Shown here piece after piece: positions 1 through 8,475 of a stretch of 64,000 nt of DNA. The translations under genes were made by a program, and so were the position numbers. Under the pieces are notes generated by a model. That model saw nothing but the letters and a program-made list of their open reading frames with translations. It ran no database searches and had not been told where the DNA came from. Where the stretch lies: positions 210,441-274,440 of the forward strand of contig NZ_MVOI01000015.1 in the NCBI RefSeq assembly GCF_002283555.1, written 5' to 3'. Every line of letters begins with the position of its first letter. Position 1 is the first letter of the stretch. This stretch comes from Rubrivirga sp. SAORIC476 (GTDB taxonomy: Bacteria > Bacteroidota > Rhodothermia > Rhodothermales > Rubricoccaceae).

Positions 1-1
1 C

Positions 2-415
2 GAGGACGTGGTGTTCGCGACCGTCGAGTACGGCGGCGGCACCCTCGCCCACATCCACGCCTCCTGGCTCGACCCCCACAAGGTCCGCCGGACGACGCTC
101 GTCGGCAGCCAGAAGATGGCCGTCGTGGACGACATGGAGCCGGCCGAGAAGCTCCGCGTCTACGACAAGGGCGTCGACACCGTGGCCGGGTCGGCCGACC
201 TCGCCGGGACGCTCGCAGTCCGCACGGGCGAGATCGCGGTCCCCTTCCTCCCCCCCGCCGAGCCGCTGCGGCTGGAGATGGAGGAGTTCCTGTCCGCCAT
301 CCGCCAGCACCGCCCGGCCCGCACGGACGGCGTCGACGGGCTGGAGGTCGTCCGCGTGCTGGACGCCGCGCGCGTGTCGCTCCGGGAAGGACGGCGCGTC
401 GAGATCACTCGCTGA
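2..415 (+). CDS. Gfo/Idh/MocA family oxidoreductase, C-terminal fragment
   Basis: Only the last ~137 codons lie in the window; the reading frame is open to the left edge, so the start and the N-terminal NAD(P)-binding Rossmann domain are missing. The visible part fits the C-terminal alpha/beta domain of this family: a strand run 'FATVEYGGGTLAHIHASW', then 'LVGSQKMAVVDDM', and a final 'EEFLSAIRQHRPARTDG' helix followed by 'GLEVVRVLDAARVSLREGR'. Such enzymes oxidise or reduce sugars, sugar nucleotides or inositols in the cytoplasm with NAD(P). The 'W(L)DPHKVRRTTLVGS' signature is common in sugar-nucleotide (for example UDP-N-acetylglucosamine) 3-dehydrogenase relatives, but the exact substrate cannot be told from this fragment. 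Confidence 0.85.
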   Translation, partial: EDVVFATVEYGGGTLAHIHASWLDPHKVRRTTLVGSQKMAVVDDMEPAEKLRVYDKGVDTVAGSADLAGTLAVRTGEIAVPFLPPAEPLRLEMEEFLSAIRQHRPARTDGVDGLEVVRVLDAARVSLREGRRVEITR

Positions 416-417
416 CT

Positions 418-442
418 GCCCCCGCCTCGACACCGAGGCCGG
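418..442. terminator. Short GCCTCG/CGAGGC hairpin between convergent genes
   Basis: A 6-bp inverted repeat (424-429 with 434-439) with a 4-nt loop fills the 27-bp gap between the convergent stops of the oxidoreductase and the aminotransferase. It has no clear T-run. Stronger relatives of the same core occur at 29590, 42319 and 54738, so it is probably a degenerate member of a terminator-like repeat family. Confidence 0.4.
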
Positions 443-1618
443 CTACCCGAAGGCGTCGACCAGCCGGTCGCAGGCCTCGTCCAGGACGGAGGCCTCCTTG
501 GCGTAGCAGAACCGCAGGTGCCCGTCGCCGTCGGCCGGGTCGGCGAAGAACGACGGGCCGGGGACGCAGGCGACGCCCGCGGTCTCGATCAGCGTCGTCG
601 TGGCCGTGCGCGCGTTCTCGAAGCCGGGCGTGCCCAGGCGGTCGCCGAGGCCGGCCAAGACGTAGTAGGCCCCCTCGGGCGGATCGGCGTCGAAGCCGCA
701 GGCGCGGAGCGCGTCCACCATGCGCGTCCGCTTGGCCGTGTAGTCGGCCAGCATCTGGGTGTAGTAGGCCTCGGGCAGCGGGAGCGCGGCGGCCAGGCCG
801 TGCTGGAGCGGGGCCGGGGCGCAGATCGTCGTCAGGTCGTTGACCAGCCCGATTTTCTCGGCCACCTCGGCGGGGGCCACGGCGTAGCCCAGCCGCCAGC
901 CGGTCATGTTGAACGTCTTCGAGAAGCCCGACAGCGTGATCGTCCGCTCGTAGGCGCCGTCGCGGGAGGCGGGCGACAAGTGGCGGCGCCCGTCGTAGAC
1001 CATGTGCTCGTAGATCTCGTCGGTGAGCACCCACAGGTCGTGCCGCTCCACCTCTGCGTAGAGGGCGGCCAGTTCATCCTCGGACCAGACCTTGCCCGAC
1101 GGGTTGGCGGGCGTGCAGACGAGCACGGCCTTGGTGCGGTCGGCGATGGCATCGGCCAGCCGGTCGGGGTCGAACGTCCACCGCCCCCCGCCCTTCGTCA
1201 GCGGGACGGCCACGGGGCGGATGCCGTGGAGCCGCAGAATGCCTGCGTGGTAGCCGTAAAACGGCTCGAACAGAATCACCTCGTCGCCCGGCTCGAACAG
1301 CGTCAGCACAGTCGCCAGGAACGCGCCCGTCGAGCCCGTCGACACGACCACCGACTCGGGCCCCTCGACCGGGATGCCGTTGAACGACATGGCCTTGTCG
1401 GCAATGGCTTCGCGGAGCGCCTGCGTTCCGTTGTAGGCCGTGTAGATCTGCGAGCCGTCGCGGAGCGCCGCCACCGTTGCCTCCACGATGGGCGTGGGCG
1501 TGGCCAGGTCACAGATCCCCTGCCCGAGGTTGATGCCTCCGACGCGGTTGACCTCGAAGGTGACCGCCCGGATGTCGGACTGGCGGAGGGCGTCGGTGCG
1601 GGCGGCGAGCGGCTTCAT
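443..1618 (-). CDS. Pyridoxal-phosphate-dependent class I/II aminotransferase
   Basis: A full-length (391 aa) fold-type I aminotransferase, cytoplasmic, using PLP to move an amino group between an amino acid and a 2-oxo acid. The motif 'SGFSKTFNMTGWRLGY' carries the Schiff-base lysine (about K234), and 'TPANPSGKVW' and 'LTDEIYEHMVY' are the usual cofactor-binding segments; a conserved Arg near the C-terminus ('HLRFCYA') would bind the substrate carboxylate. The N-terminal 'LGQGICDLATP' resembles the methionine/kynurenine/aspartate aminotransferase subgroup, so substrate assignment stays open. It is transcribed towards the left-edge oxidoreductase and ends 27 bp from it. The ATG start is preceded by heptad repeats at 1663-1690. 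Confidence 0.92.
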   Translation of the reverse strand: MKPLAARTDALRQSDIRAVTFEVNRVGGINLGQGICDLATPTPIVEATVAALRDGSQIYTAYNGTQALREAIADKAMSFNGIPVEGPESVVVSTGSTGAFLATVLTLFEPGDEVILFEPFYGYHAGILRLHGIRPVAVPLTKGGGRWTFDPDRLADAIADRTKAVLVCTPANPSGKVWSEDELAALYAEVERHDLWVLTDEIYEHMVYDGRRHLSPASRDGAYERTITLSGFSKTFNMTGWRLGYAVAPAEVAEKIGLVNDLTTICAPAPLQHGLAAALPLPEAYYTQMLADYTAKRTRMVDALRACGFDADPPEGAYYVLAGLGDRLGTPGFENARTATTTLIETAGVACVPGPSFFADPADGDGHLRFCYAKEASVLDEACDRLVDAFG

Positions 1619-1662
1619 CGAGATCGGGGTCGGGTAGGAGAAGATCGGTCACCCGCTCCCTC

Positions 1663-1690
1663 AACTCCGAACCATGAACCCTGAACTCTG
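1663..1690. repeat. Four tandem heptad repeats, consensus AACYMTG
   Basis: Four adjacent 7-bp units (AACTCCG, AACCATG, AACCCTG, AACTCTG) lie between the divergent starts of the aminotransferase (1618) and the DUF4139 gene (1760). A similar 7-bp periodic tract follows the dacB stop at 24701. They do not encode a gene. Their function is unknown. Confidence 0.6.
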
Positions 1691-1759
1691 AGCCCCGCAC
1701 TCCCGGAGAGACTTTTCGGCCGGTCCGCGCGTCTTGTAGAGCGACCTTCCCCCTCCCCC

Positions 1760-3193
1760 ATGCGCCCCGTCCTCCTCGCCCTCGCCCTCCTCCTTGCCGT
1801 GCCTGCCGACGCCCAGTCGCCCGTCATCTCGACGCCCGAGAGCCGGGAGGCCGTCTCGCTGACCGTCTACAACGGCGGCTTCGCCGTCGTGCGCGAGGTC
1901 CGGCCGCTCATGCTGAGCCGGGGCGTGACGACGCTGCGGTTCGAGGGCGTGCCCTCCCAGATCGACGCGACCAGCCTGTCGCTGGCCTCGCTCACCGACC
2001 CCGGCTCGCTGTCGGTGCTGGAGCAGAACTACCAGTACAACCTGATCGGCACCAACTCCGTCCTCGACGCGGCCGTCGGGCAGCGCATCCGGATCATCCG
2101 GCAGGTCGGCGAGAGCACGGTCGTGGACACGGGCGTGCTGCTGAGCCAGCCCAACCAGGGCCGCATCATCCGAACCGACGACGGGCGCGTGCTGGTCAAC
2201 CCGGAGGGCACCATCGAGTTGCTGACGCTGCCCGAGGGGCTGCTGAGCCGCCCGTCGCTCCTGTGGCGGCTGGAGTCCGACCGCGCCGGCGAGCAGCGCG
2301 TCGAGGCGCGCTACCTCACCAACGGCATGACCTGGAAGGCCGACTACGTGGCTGTGGTCAACGAGGCCGAGAACCGGGTCGACCTGACGGGCTGGGTGAC
2401 GCTCCAGAACAACTCGGGCGCGACCTACCCGGACGCCACGCTCCAGTTGATCGCGGGCGACGTGCGCCGCGTCCAGCCCAACCGTCCCGAGATGATGTAC
2501 GACGCGATGGCCGAGGCCGCACCGGTCATGGCCCGCATGCAGTCGGCCCCGCAGCAGGAGGCCTTCTTCGAGTACCACCTGTACAGCTTCCCCAACCCGA
2601 CCACCATCGCGGACCGGGAGACGAAGCAGCTCGAGCTGCTCTCGGCGGCCGATGTGGGCGTGAGCCGCCGGCTCATCTTCGACGGCAGCGGACAGTACTT
2701 CCCGTTCTACCGCGCCCCGCGGCCCGGCGCCGTCGGCAACGAGATGAGCGCGGCCGTCGTGCTGGAGGTCGAGAACGCCGAGACCAACAACATGGGGATG
2801 CCGCTCCCGGCGGGCATCGTCCGCGTCTACAAGGCGGACCGGCGCGGCAACCTGCAGTTCCTCGGCGAGGACCAGATCGACCACACGCCGCGCAACGAGA
2901 CCGTCCGCCTCTACGTGGGCGACGCCTTCGACGTGGTCGGCACGCGGCGCGAGATGGGCAACCGCCGCATCAACGACCGGACGCGCGAGATCACCGTCGA
3001 GGTGGAGGTCCGCAACCGGAAGGAGACCGCCACCGAGGTGGACGTGGTCGAGCGCGTCTTCTGGGGCGACTGGGAGATCACTGACTCGAACGTTGAGGCC
3101 ACCCGCCTCGACGCCCGCACGGCCCAGTTCACGGTCCCGCTCGCGCCTGACGAGACCGTGACGGTCCGCTACACGGCGCGGCTGCGGAACTAG
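1760..3193 (+). CDS. DUF4139 domain-containing exported protein
   Basis: A 477-residue protein with an N-terminal signal peptide ('MRPVLLALALLLAVPADAQ') and a body typical of DUF4139 proteins: 'LTVYNGGFAVVREVRPL' near the start, a central 'EARYLTNGMTWKADYVAVV' segment, and C-terminal 'EITVEVEVRNRKETATEVDV' and 'WEITDSN' Ig-like strands. The family is found in the envelope and its molecular role is not established. No enzyme motif is visible. The start is the first ATG after a pyrimidine-rich leader, and a GTCTTG element (1731-1736) lies 24 bp upstream as a candidate -7 promoter box. It is followed 51 bp later by the NamZ-type lipoprotein in the same direction. Confidence 0.85.
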   Translation: MRPVLLALALLLAVPADAQSPVISTPESREAVSLTVYNGGFAVVREVRPLMLSRGVTTLRFEGVPSQIDATSLSLASLTDPGSLSVLEQNYQYNLIGTNSVLDAAVGQRIRIIRQVGESTVVDTGVLLSQPNQGRIIRTDDGRVLVNPEGTIELLTLPEGLLSRPSLLWRLESDRAGEQRVEARYLTNGMTWKADYVAVVNEAENRVDLTGWVTLQNNSGATYPDATLQLIAGDVRRVQPNRPEMMYDAMAEAAPVMARMQSAPQQEAFFEYHLYSFPNPTTIADRETKQLELLSAADVGVSRRLIFDGSGQYFPFYRAPRPGAVGNEMSAAVVLEVENAETNNMGMPLPAGIVRVYKADRRGNLQFLGEDQIDHTPRNETVRLYVGDAFDVVGTRREMGNRRINDRTREITVEVEVRNRKETATEVDVVERVFWGDWEITDSNVEATRLDARTAQFTVPLAPDETVTVRYTARLRN

Positions 3194-3244
3194 GGCGGGA
3201 TGCGGGATGCAGAGGACGGGAGGGATGCGGCATCTTGCCCGTCC

Positions 3245-4558
3245 ATGCTGACCACCACACGCCGGACGATGACGCTCTCCTCCCTCCTCCTGCTGCTTTC
3301 GCTGGCCGCCTGCCTCGGCGACGCGCCCCAGCCGTCCCCCCGCCCCCCGTCCGTCGTCCCCAGCCCCCCCGTCTCGACCGGCGCCCAGCGGCTGGTGGAC
3401 GATGGATTCGGGACGCTCGACGGGATGCGGGTCGGGCTGGTGACGAACCACACGGCGCGGGTCGATACGGCGGACGGTGGGCCGGGGCACCTGATCGACC
3501 GGCTCCACGCGGCACCGAACGTGACCGTCGGGGCGCTGTTCGGGCCGGAGCATGGCATCCGCGGCGACGCCGAGGCGGGCGCAGGCGTCTCGGGCGGCGT
3601 CGACGCCACGACGGGCGCGCCGGTCTACAGCCTGTACGGCCGCTCGAAAAAGCCGACCCAGGCGCAGCTCCGCGGCCTGGACGTGCTCGTGTTCGACATG
3701 CAGGATGTTGGCGCGCGGTTCTACACCTACATCTCGACGATGGGCTACGCCATGCAGGCGGCCGCCGAGGCGGGCATCCCGTTCGTCGTGCTCGACCGAC
3801 CCAACCCCATCGGCGACCGCGTCGAGGGGTTCCTGATGGAGACCGCCCACGAGTCGTTCGTCGGCCTGTTCCGGATCCCGGTCACGCACGGGCTGACGGT
3901 CGGCGAGCTGGCCCGGATGATCGTCGGCGAGGAGTTGATCGGGGGCGTCCGCGACCTTGACCTGCGCGTGGTCGAGATGGCGGGCTATGCCCGCGGGATG
4001 GCCTGGGAGGACGCCGGGCTCCCGTGGGTACCGCCGTCGCCCAACATCCCCGACGTGGAGACGGCGCGCGTCTACCCCGGCACGGCGCTCTTCGAGGGGA
4101 CGACGGCGAGCGAGGGCCGCGGCACGCGCGTCCCGTTCACCCACGTCGGCGCCCCGTGGGCCGACGCCGACGTGCTGGCAGCGGAGTTGAACGGTGCCGG
4201 CCTGGCGGGCGTCCGCTTCGAGCCCGCGCGCTTCACGCCGGTCGACCTCCCCGGCCAGGCGACCAACCCGAAGTGGGAGGGCCGCGAGATCGGCGGCGTG
4301 CGCCTCATCGTCACCGACCCGGAGGCGTTCCTCCCCCTCGCGACCGGCGTCTACGTCGTGGACGCGATCTACCGGCAGGCCGGCTCGTCAGCCCGGCGCG
4401 ACTTCTTCAAGGCCGACTGGATGGCGAAGCTGACGGGGTCGCATCGCCTCCGCCGCGCGCTCCAGTCCGGGACGCCGCCTGCCGAGGTCGTCGCCCAGTG
4501 GCGCACCGAGGCAGCGCTGTTCGACCAGACCGCGGCACCGTACCGGCTCTACGACTAA
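3245..4558 (+). CDS. namZ: DUF1343 lipoprotein, exo-beta-N-acetylmuramidase NamZ family
   Basis: A 437-residue protein starting at ATG 3245; this start places 'TLSSLLLLLSLAAC' as a lipoprotein signal with a lipobox cysteine, whereas the longer frame from 3200 would bury it. The body shows hallmark DUF1343 segments: 'VGLVTNHTARV', 'ALFGPEHGIRGDAEAG', 'YSLYGRSKKPT', 'VFDMQDVGARFYTYISTM' and 'VLDRPNPIGDRVEG'. NamZ-type enzymes remove non-reducing terminal N-acetylmuramic acid from peptidoglycan fragments; acid residues in 'GPEHG' and 'FDMQDVGARFYTY' probably form the active site. Here it would sit in the periplasm or outer membrane and take part in wall recycling. A CATCTTG box lies at 3231. It converges on the lipoprotein gene ending at 4565. 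Confidence 0.88.
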   Translation: MLTTTRRTMTLSSLLLLLSLAACLGDAPQPSPRPPSVVPSPPVSTGAQRLVDDGFGTLDGMRVGLVTNHTARVDTADGGPGHLIDRLHAAPNVTVGALFGPEHGIRGDAEAGAGVSGGVDATTGAPVYSLYGRSKKPTQAQLRGLDVLVFDMQDVGARFYTYISTMGYAMQAAAEAGIPFVVLDRPNPIGDRVEGFLMETAHESFVGLFRIPVTHGLTVGELARMIVGEELIGGVRDLDLRVVEMAGYARGMAWEDAGLPWVPPSPNIPDVETARVYPGTALFEGTTASEGRGTRVPFTHVGAPWADADVLAAELNGAGLAGVRFEPARFTPVDLPGQATNPKWEGREIGGVRLIVTDPEAFLPLATGVYVVDAIYRQAGSSARRDFFKADWMAKLTGSHRLRRALQSGTPPAEVVAQWRTEAALFDQTAAPYRLYD

Positions 4559-4564
4559 CCGCGC

Positions 4565-5182
4565 TCAGCCCGCGAGGTCGATCCGGACGAGCCGATAGGT
4601 TCCCTCGACCACGTCGAACGTGAGGATGACGGCCGACTCGGTCAGTGCCTCGTCCTCGCGCACGACGTTGCCGTCGCCGTCGTACCCCACCGTGACGGTG
4701 GCGACGCGCGCCGTCCCCTCCCGGCGGAAGTCCCGCGCCGTCAGCGCCAGGATGCCGTCGCGGAAGGGGCCCTCACCGAACGCCGCGTCGTACAGCATGG
4801 GGAAGTCCGCCTCGGGCAGCACGTCGGAGAAGGCCGTCCTGGCCCGGACGGCAGACCGGCCCTCGCGGACGGCCGCGAGAAACGCCGGGAAGGCCGTCCG
4901 GAAGTCGGGCGCGACCGGGGCCGCGGTGGCCTGGAGGGCGCTGTCGCGGGCGAGGCTGTCGCGACGGAGCGAGTCGGCCCGGAGGCTGTCCGGATGGAGC
5001 CGTGGGTCCGAGAACAGGCCGGAGTCGGCGTAGACGGTGTCGAGGGGCGCCCCTCGGCGCGCGCCGGGCAGCAGTTCGGAATCCGCCGGGGCCTCGGTGA
5101 CCTCGATGCCCTGCGGCTTGTCGCCTCCGCAACCGCCGAGGAGCAGCGCGGCCAGCACGAGGAGGGCGCGCGGCACCGTCAC
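4565..5182 (-). CDS. Hypothetical lipoprotein
   Basis: A 205-residue protein. I chose the GTG at 5182, because it overlaps the upstream stop (GTGA) and puts 'LLVLAALLLGGC' at the N-terminus as a lipoprotein signal; the frame stays open upstream but only as a shadow of the neighbour. After the cysteine comes a charged low-complexity linker with repeated 'DSLRRDSLARDS' units, then a globular C-terminal part of alternating strands ('ARVATVTVGYDGDGNVV', 'AVILTFDVVEGTYRLVRID') resembling a small NTF2-like or beta-sheet fold. I recognise no family. It is translationally coupled to the DUF3098 gene, so both may act at the envelope. Confidence 0.7.
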   Translation of the reverse strand: MTVPRALLVLAALLLGGCGGDKPQGIEVTEAPADSELLPGARRGAPLDTVYADSGLFSDPRLHPDSLRADSLRRDSLARDSALQATAAPVAPDFRTAFPAFLAAVREGRSAVRARTAFSDVLPEADFPMLYDAAFGEGPFRDGILALTARDFRREGTARVATVTVGYDGDGNVVREDEALTESAVILTFDVVEGTYRLVRIDLAG

Positions 5183-5493
5183 GCCTCGGCGGGCTCCGTC
5201 GAAGCAGCGGGCTCGGGGGCCACGTCGCGTGGAACGCCCCACAGCACGGCCGCGGCCACGCCCAGGTAGCCGCCCAGCAGCAGCAGCGGCGCCACGATCA
5301 GCGAGAGCGCGCTGTCGACCGGGTTGGCGCTCGTGGCGTTGTCGACCATCATGAGCGCGTAGCCGAGCACGATCAGGCCGACGGCGCCGAGCAGCATCCG
5401 GTAGTTGAGCCGGTCGAACGGCATCGTCGTGACGCCGCGCGTGGTGGTGCGGGGCGTCGGGGAGGGGGAGCGGCGCGTGGAGCGGGAGGCCAT
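5179..5493 (-). CDS. DUF3098 small membrane protein
   Basis: A 104-residue protein with a basic, proline/threonine-rich cytoplasmic N-terminus, the family signature 'MPFDRLNYRMLLGAVGLIV' entering the first membrane helix, and a second helix around 'LIVAPLLLLGGYLGVAAAVL'. DUF3098 proteins are small two-helix Bacteroidota proteins, often near ftsX or undecaprenyl-phosphate genes, with unknown role. The ATG at 5493 is preferred over a TTG at 5517. Its stop overlaps the GTG of the downstream lipoprotein by four bases. A TATCTTGCGTT promoter-like element lies 18 bp upstream. Confidence 0.8.
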   Translation of the reverse strand: MASRSTRRSPSPTPRTTTRGVTTMPFDRLNYRMLLGAVGLIVLGYALMMVDNATSANPVDSALSLIVAPLLLLGGYLGVAAAVLWGVPRDVAPEPAASTEPAEA

Positions 5494-5510
5494 GAGGTCG
5501 GGAGCGTACG

Positions 5511-5521
5511 AACGCAAGATA
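5511..5521 (-). promoter_or_regulatory. Candidate -7 promoter element TATCTTGCGTT
   Basis: On the minus strand the sequence TATCTTGCGTT lies 18 bp before the DUF3098 ATG. A near copy (GGTCTTGCGTT) sits 26 bp before the minus-strand gene starting at 17120. Both resemble the Bacteroidota -7 box TAnnTTTG. No convincing -33 TTG was found upstream. Confidence 0.4.
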
Positions 5522-5577
5522 ACGGTCCCCTCGTCCCAGCGATGTCACGGGCCTTTCCCGTCGAGCGCGAGGAGGCC

Positions 5578-6330
5578 TCACCCCCCCAGCCGCTTCTCGA
5601 GGTCCTTCCAGTAGCGGCGCGACGCCCTGAGCTCCGTCCCATCCCGCAGACGGACCCTCGCGTCGCCCGCCGCCGTCAGCCGCACGTCGCGGACGCGGTC
5701 CACCTGGACCAGCGTCGAGCGGTGGATGCGGACGAAGCGACGCCCGTCGAGCCGCGCCTCCAGCCCCGAGAGCGTGTCGCGCAGCAGGTGCTCGCGCGGG
5801 CCGACGTGGAGCGCGACGTAGTCGCCCGCCGCCTCGGCCCAGTCGAGGGCCTCGGTCGGCACCACGACCAGCTTGTCGCCCGTCCGGACGAGGAGCCGGT
5901 CGATGCCCGGCGACGCGTGCTCGTCCAGCAACTGGCGGAGGCGCTCCGGGAGCGGCTCCCGAGAGCCGCAGTGCGCGCGGGCCTTATCGAGCGCCCGGAA
6001 GAATCGAGCGTCGTCGTACGGCTTCACGAGGTAGTCGATGGCCGCCGCGTCGAAGGCCCGGAGCGCGTGGTCGTCGAAGGCAGTCACGAAGACCGTCGCG
6101 GGCATCTTGTCCGGCCCGACGGCCTCGACCACGCCGAACCCGTCGAGGTGAGGCATCTGGACGTCCAGAAACACGAGGTCCGGCGAGAGCCGGTGGATGG
6201 CATCGACCGCGGCCCGGCCATCGACCGCCTCCCACAGCAGGTCCACGTCCGCGACGCCGTCGAGCAGCATCCGGACCGTCTCGCGGGCGAGCGGCTCGTC
6301 GTCGGCGACCAGGGCGCGGAGGGCGCTCAC
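5578..6330 (-). CDS. LytTR-family response regulator
   Basis: A 250-residue cytoplasmic response regulator. The receiver domain (about 1-125) has the acidic pair D10/D11, the phospho-acceptor in 'DLVFLDVQMPHLDG' (D56) and the conserved lysine in 'IDYLVKPYDDA'. The C-terminal LytTR DNA-binding domain (about 145-250) shows 'YVALHVGPREHLLRDTL', 'FVRIHRSTLVQVDRV' and 'LRDGTELRASRRYWKDL'. Its start overlaps the stop of the histidine kinase by four bases, so the pair is co-translated and forms a LytS/LytR-type two-component system. Targets cannot be read from the window; LytTR regulators usually bind direct repeats upstream of envelope or virulence genes. Confidence 0.95.
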   Translation of the reverse strand: MSALRALVADDEPLARETVRMLLDGVADVDLLWEAVDGRAAVDAIHRLSPDLVFLDVQMPHLDGFGVVEAVGPDKMPATVFVTAFDDHALRAFDAAAIDYLVKPYDDARFFRALDKARAHCGSREPLPERLRQLLDEHASPGIDRLLVRTGDKLVVVPTEALDWAEAAGDYVALHVGPREHLLRDTLSGLEARLDGRRFVRIHRSTLVQVDRVRDVRLTAAGDARVRLRDGTELRASRRYWKDLEKRLGG

Positions 6331-7463
6331 GGGTCGATGGGCAGCACGACCTCCGCGACCATCCCGCCCCCGTCCCGCGGACGGAGGATGAGCGTCGCGG
6401 CGTCCCCGTAGAGCGCGTGGAGCCGCGCGCGGGTGTTGGCGAGGCCGACTCCCGTGGAGGGGCGAAGCCCGATGTTCGCCTCACTCTCCGCCCCCGGCCC
6501 GTCGTCCTCGACGGCCAGCCGGAGGCGCCCGCCCTCGACGGCCGCGCGGACCGTGATGCGCGCCGCCCCCGAGTGCGATGCGACGGCGTGCTTCACGGCG
6601 TTCTCGACCAGCGGCTGGAGCGTCCACGCCGGCACGCGGACGGCGCGCGCGGCCTCGTCCACCTCCCACATGACCGTCAGCCGCGGGCCCACGCGGACGT
6701 TCTCCAGGGCGAGGTAGCGGTCCAGCATGTCCACCTCGCGGGCCAGCGGCACCTCGGTCGCGCCGTCGGTCTCGAAGCTCGACCGGAGCAGGTCGCCGAG
6801 TTGCCCGAGCATCGTGACCGCCTGGTCCGCCTCCCCCTTCCGCACCGTCGCGCCGACGGCGTGCAGGGCGTTGAACAGGAAGTGCGGGCGGACCTGCATC
6901 TTGAGTGCCCGCAGTTCGGCCTGCGCGAGGTCGGCTTCGAGGACGGCCTGGCGGCGCTCCCGCTCGCGGGCCCGAGCCATCGCCAACGCCACCCACGTCG
7001 AGGCCACGATCAGCCCGTAGGCGACCACGTTGACGGGAAACCGCAAGGCGTAGTGCGTCTCGAACGTCGCGAGCGTCCAGTCGCTCGGGAGCCCCGCGAA
7101 TCGGAACGCGGCCACGTTGCCGGCCGCGTGGACGCCGAGCGCGACGGCGGCGCCCGCGACGTGAGCCGCGACGATCTGCCACACTGGCTCCTGGGGTCCG
7201 ACCCGAGCCGCCAGCCACACCACGGGCGGCGTCAGCAGCGCCCAGAGGAGCCAGTTGGGGAGGGTCGTCCACAGCGCGAGGCGCCACGCGACGGGCTCAC
7301 CCGCGAGCGTCTGCTCGATCGAGATCTGGCCGAGCGCGATGACGGCGGGGACGGCCCACAACGCCGCCACGACCACCGCCGCGCGGGTGTAGGGCCACGG
7401 AGCACGTGGCTCCTCCAGCGTGCGGGCGACAGAGACGGACGGAGCGGAGGCCGGAAGCGCCAT
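6327..7463 (-). CDS. LytS-type sensor histidine kinase (His_kinase family)
   Basis: A 378-residue membrane kinase. ATG 7463 is used; the open frame continues upstream but is Pro/Arg-rich and lacks features. About four hydrophobic helices occupy residues 25-165. Then comes the phospho-acceptor box 'MQVRPHFLFNALHAVGATV' with H194, and an HATPase domain with the N box 'LVENAVKHAV' and the G box 'VEDDGPG' and 'GVGLANTRARL'. It lacks a separate periplasmic sensor, as is usual for this type, which senses envelope or redox signals through the membrane helices. It overlaps the downstream LytTR regulator by four bases, which it presumably phosphorylates. Confidence 0.93.
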   Translation of the reverse strand: MALPASAPSVSVARTLEEPRAPWPYTRAAVVVAALWAVPAVIALGQISIEQTLAGEPVAWRLALWTTLPNWLLWALLTPPVVWLAARVGPQEPVWQIVAAHVAGAAVALGVHAAGNVAAFRFAGLPSDWTLATFETHYALRFPVNVVAYGLIVASTWVALAMARARERERRQAVLEADLAQAELRALKMQVRPHFLFNALHAVGATVRKGEADQAVTMLGQLGDLLRSSFETDGATEVPLAREVDMLDRYLALENVRVGPRLTVMWEVDEAARAVRVPAWTLQPLVENAVKHAVASHSGAARITVRAAVEGGRLRLAVEDDGPGAESEANIGLRPSTGVGLANTRARLHALYGDAATLILRPRDGGGMVAEVVLPIDP

Positions 7464-7740
7464 GGCCACAGGATGTTCGGCCGCTGGCCCCGGTTCCAGA
7501 TGGGGGCAAGAGGAAGCCGGCGTGAGCACGGCCCCACCCCGCCCGCCTCGGTGCCGGGGCCGACACGGTGCTGGAAGCGGCACCCGGCCGGTCCGAGCTG
7601 CCCCGAGTCACCGGCCCACGCCACCGCTCGGCCGCCTCGTCCCACCGCTCGCCGATTCGAAGGACCGAACCGCCCCTGACACACGGTTGAGCTCCCACCT
7701 TCGGCACCCGCCGACTCCTCTCCCCTCTCCTTCTTTCGCC

Positions 7741-8235
7741 ATGCGCCTCCGCAGTCTCCTCCTCGCCCTCCTCGCTCTTCCGCTGGCGGCCTCCGCCCAA
7801 CACGACGACATCGTCGACATCGCCTCCGCCAACGACGACTTCTCGACGCTCGTCGCCGCCGTCCAGGCCGCCGACCTGGTCGACGTGCTCAAAAGCGACG
7901 GCCCGTTCACGGTGTTCGCGCCGACCAACGCCGCCTTCGCCCGCCTCGGCGACGACGCCATCGAGCGGCTCCTCCGCCCCGAGAACCGCGCCCAACTGAC
8001 GGCCATCCTGACGTATCACGTCGTGCCGGGCCGCTTCACGGCGGATCGGATCTCCGCCCTCGACGAACTCGAGACGGTCAACGGCGAGTCGCTGTCGCTC
8101 GGCGTCCGGGTCGACGACGCGGAACTGGTCGCGACCGACATCCGGGCGTCGAACGGCATCGTCCACGTCATCGACCGGGTGTTGATGCCGCGCGAGATGC
8201 CAGCCCCGGCCCGCCGCCGGTCCTCGCACCACTGA
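7741..8235 (+). CDS. Fasciclin (FAS1) domain exported protein
   Basis: A 164-residue protein whose start at ATG 7741 gives a clean signal peptide ('RSLLLALLALPLAASAQ'). The rest is a single FAS1 domain: 'FSTLVAAVQAADLVDVLKS', H1-like 'GPFTVFAPTNAAFARLGDD', central 'LTAILTYHVVPGRFTADRI', and the H2-like end 'ASNGIVHVIDRVLMP'. FAS1 domains mediate adhesion to surfaces or carbohydrates. It is probably secreted or periplasmic. A short basic tail ends 'RRRSSHH'. It stands alone between the kinase promoter region and the alpha/beta hydrolase and is followed by a hairpin terminator. Confidence 0.93.
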   Translation: MRLRSLLLALLALPLAASAQHDDIVDIASANDDFSTLVAAVQAADLVDVLKSDGPFTVFAPTNAAFARLGDDAIERLLRPENRAQLTAILTYHVVPGRFTADRISALDELETVNGESLSLGVRVDDAELVATDIRASNGIVHVIDRVLMPREMPAPARRRSSHH

Positions 8236-8260
8236 CCCTGGCCCCTCGGCCCGTCGACGC

Positions 8261-8293
8261 GGGGCTCTCTCGGTAGGGAGAGTCCCGCGGTTT
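8261..8293 (+). terminator. Rho-independent-type terminator after fasciclin gene
   Basis: A 9-bp stem with one G-T pair (8261-8269 with 8278-8286) and an 8-nt loop lies 26 bp after the fasciclin stop and is followed by a pyrimidine stretch with TTT at 8291-8293. Confidence 0.5.
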
Positions 8294-8475
8294 CTCTGTG
8301 GGGTTCTCGATACACTCGTCACGGCGGGCGGGAGCGCGCTACGTCACCTCCGCCCACTGGCTCAACGGCGTGACCGAAGGGACGACGCAGTCCCCACCCG
8401 CGACCTGCAGCACCCCTGGCAAGCCATCAGAACGGCGTTCGAGTCGCCTCCTCCTTCCTTTCGACGGCCCATCTC

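Noticed and set aside
1661..4144. 827-codon minus-strand open frame across the DUF4139 and NamZ genes
   Set aside because: It is antisense to two genes with clear family signatures, and its protein is Arg/His/Gly-rich low complexity, as expected from GC bias.
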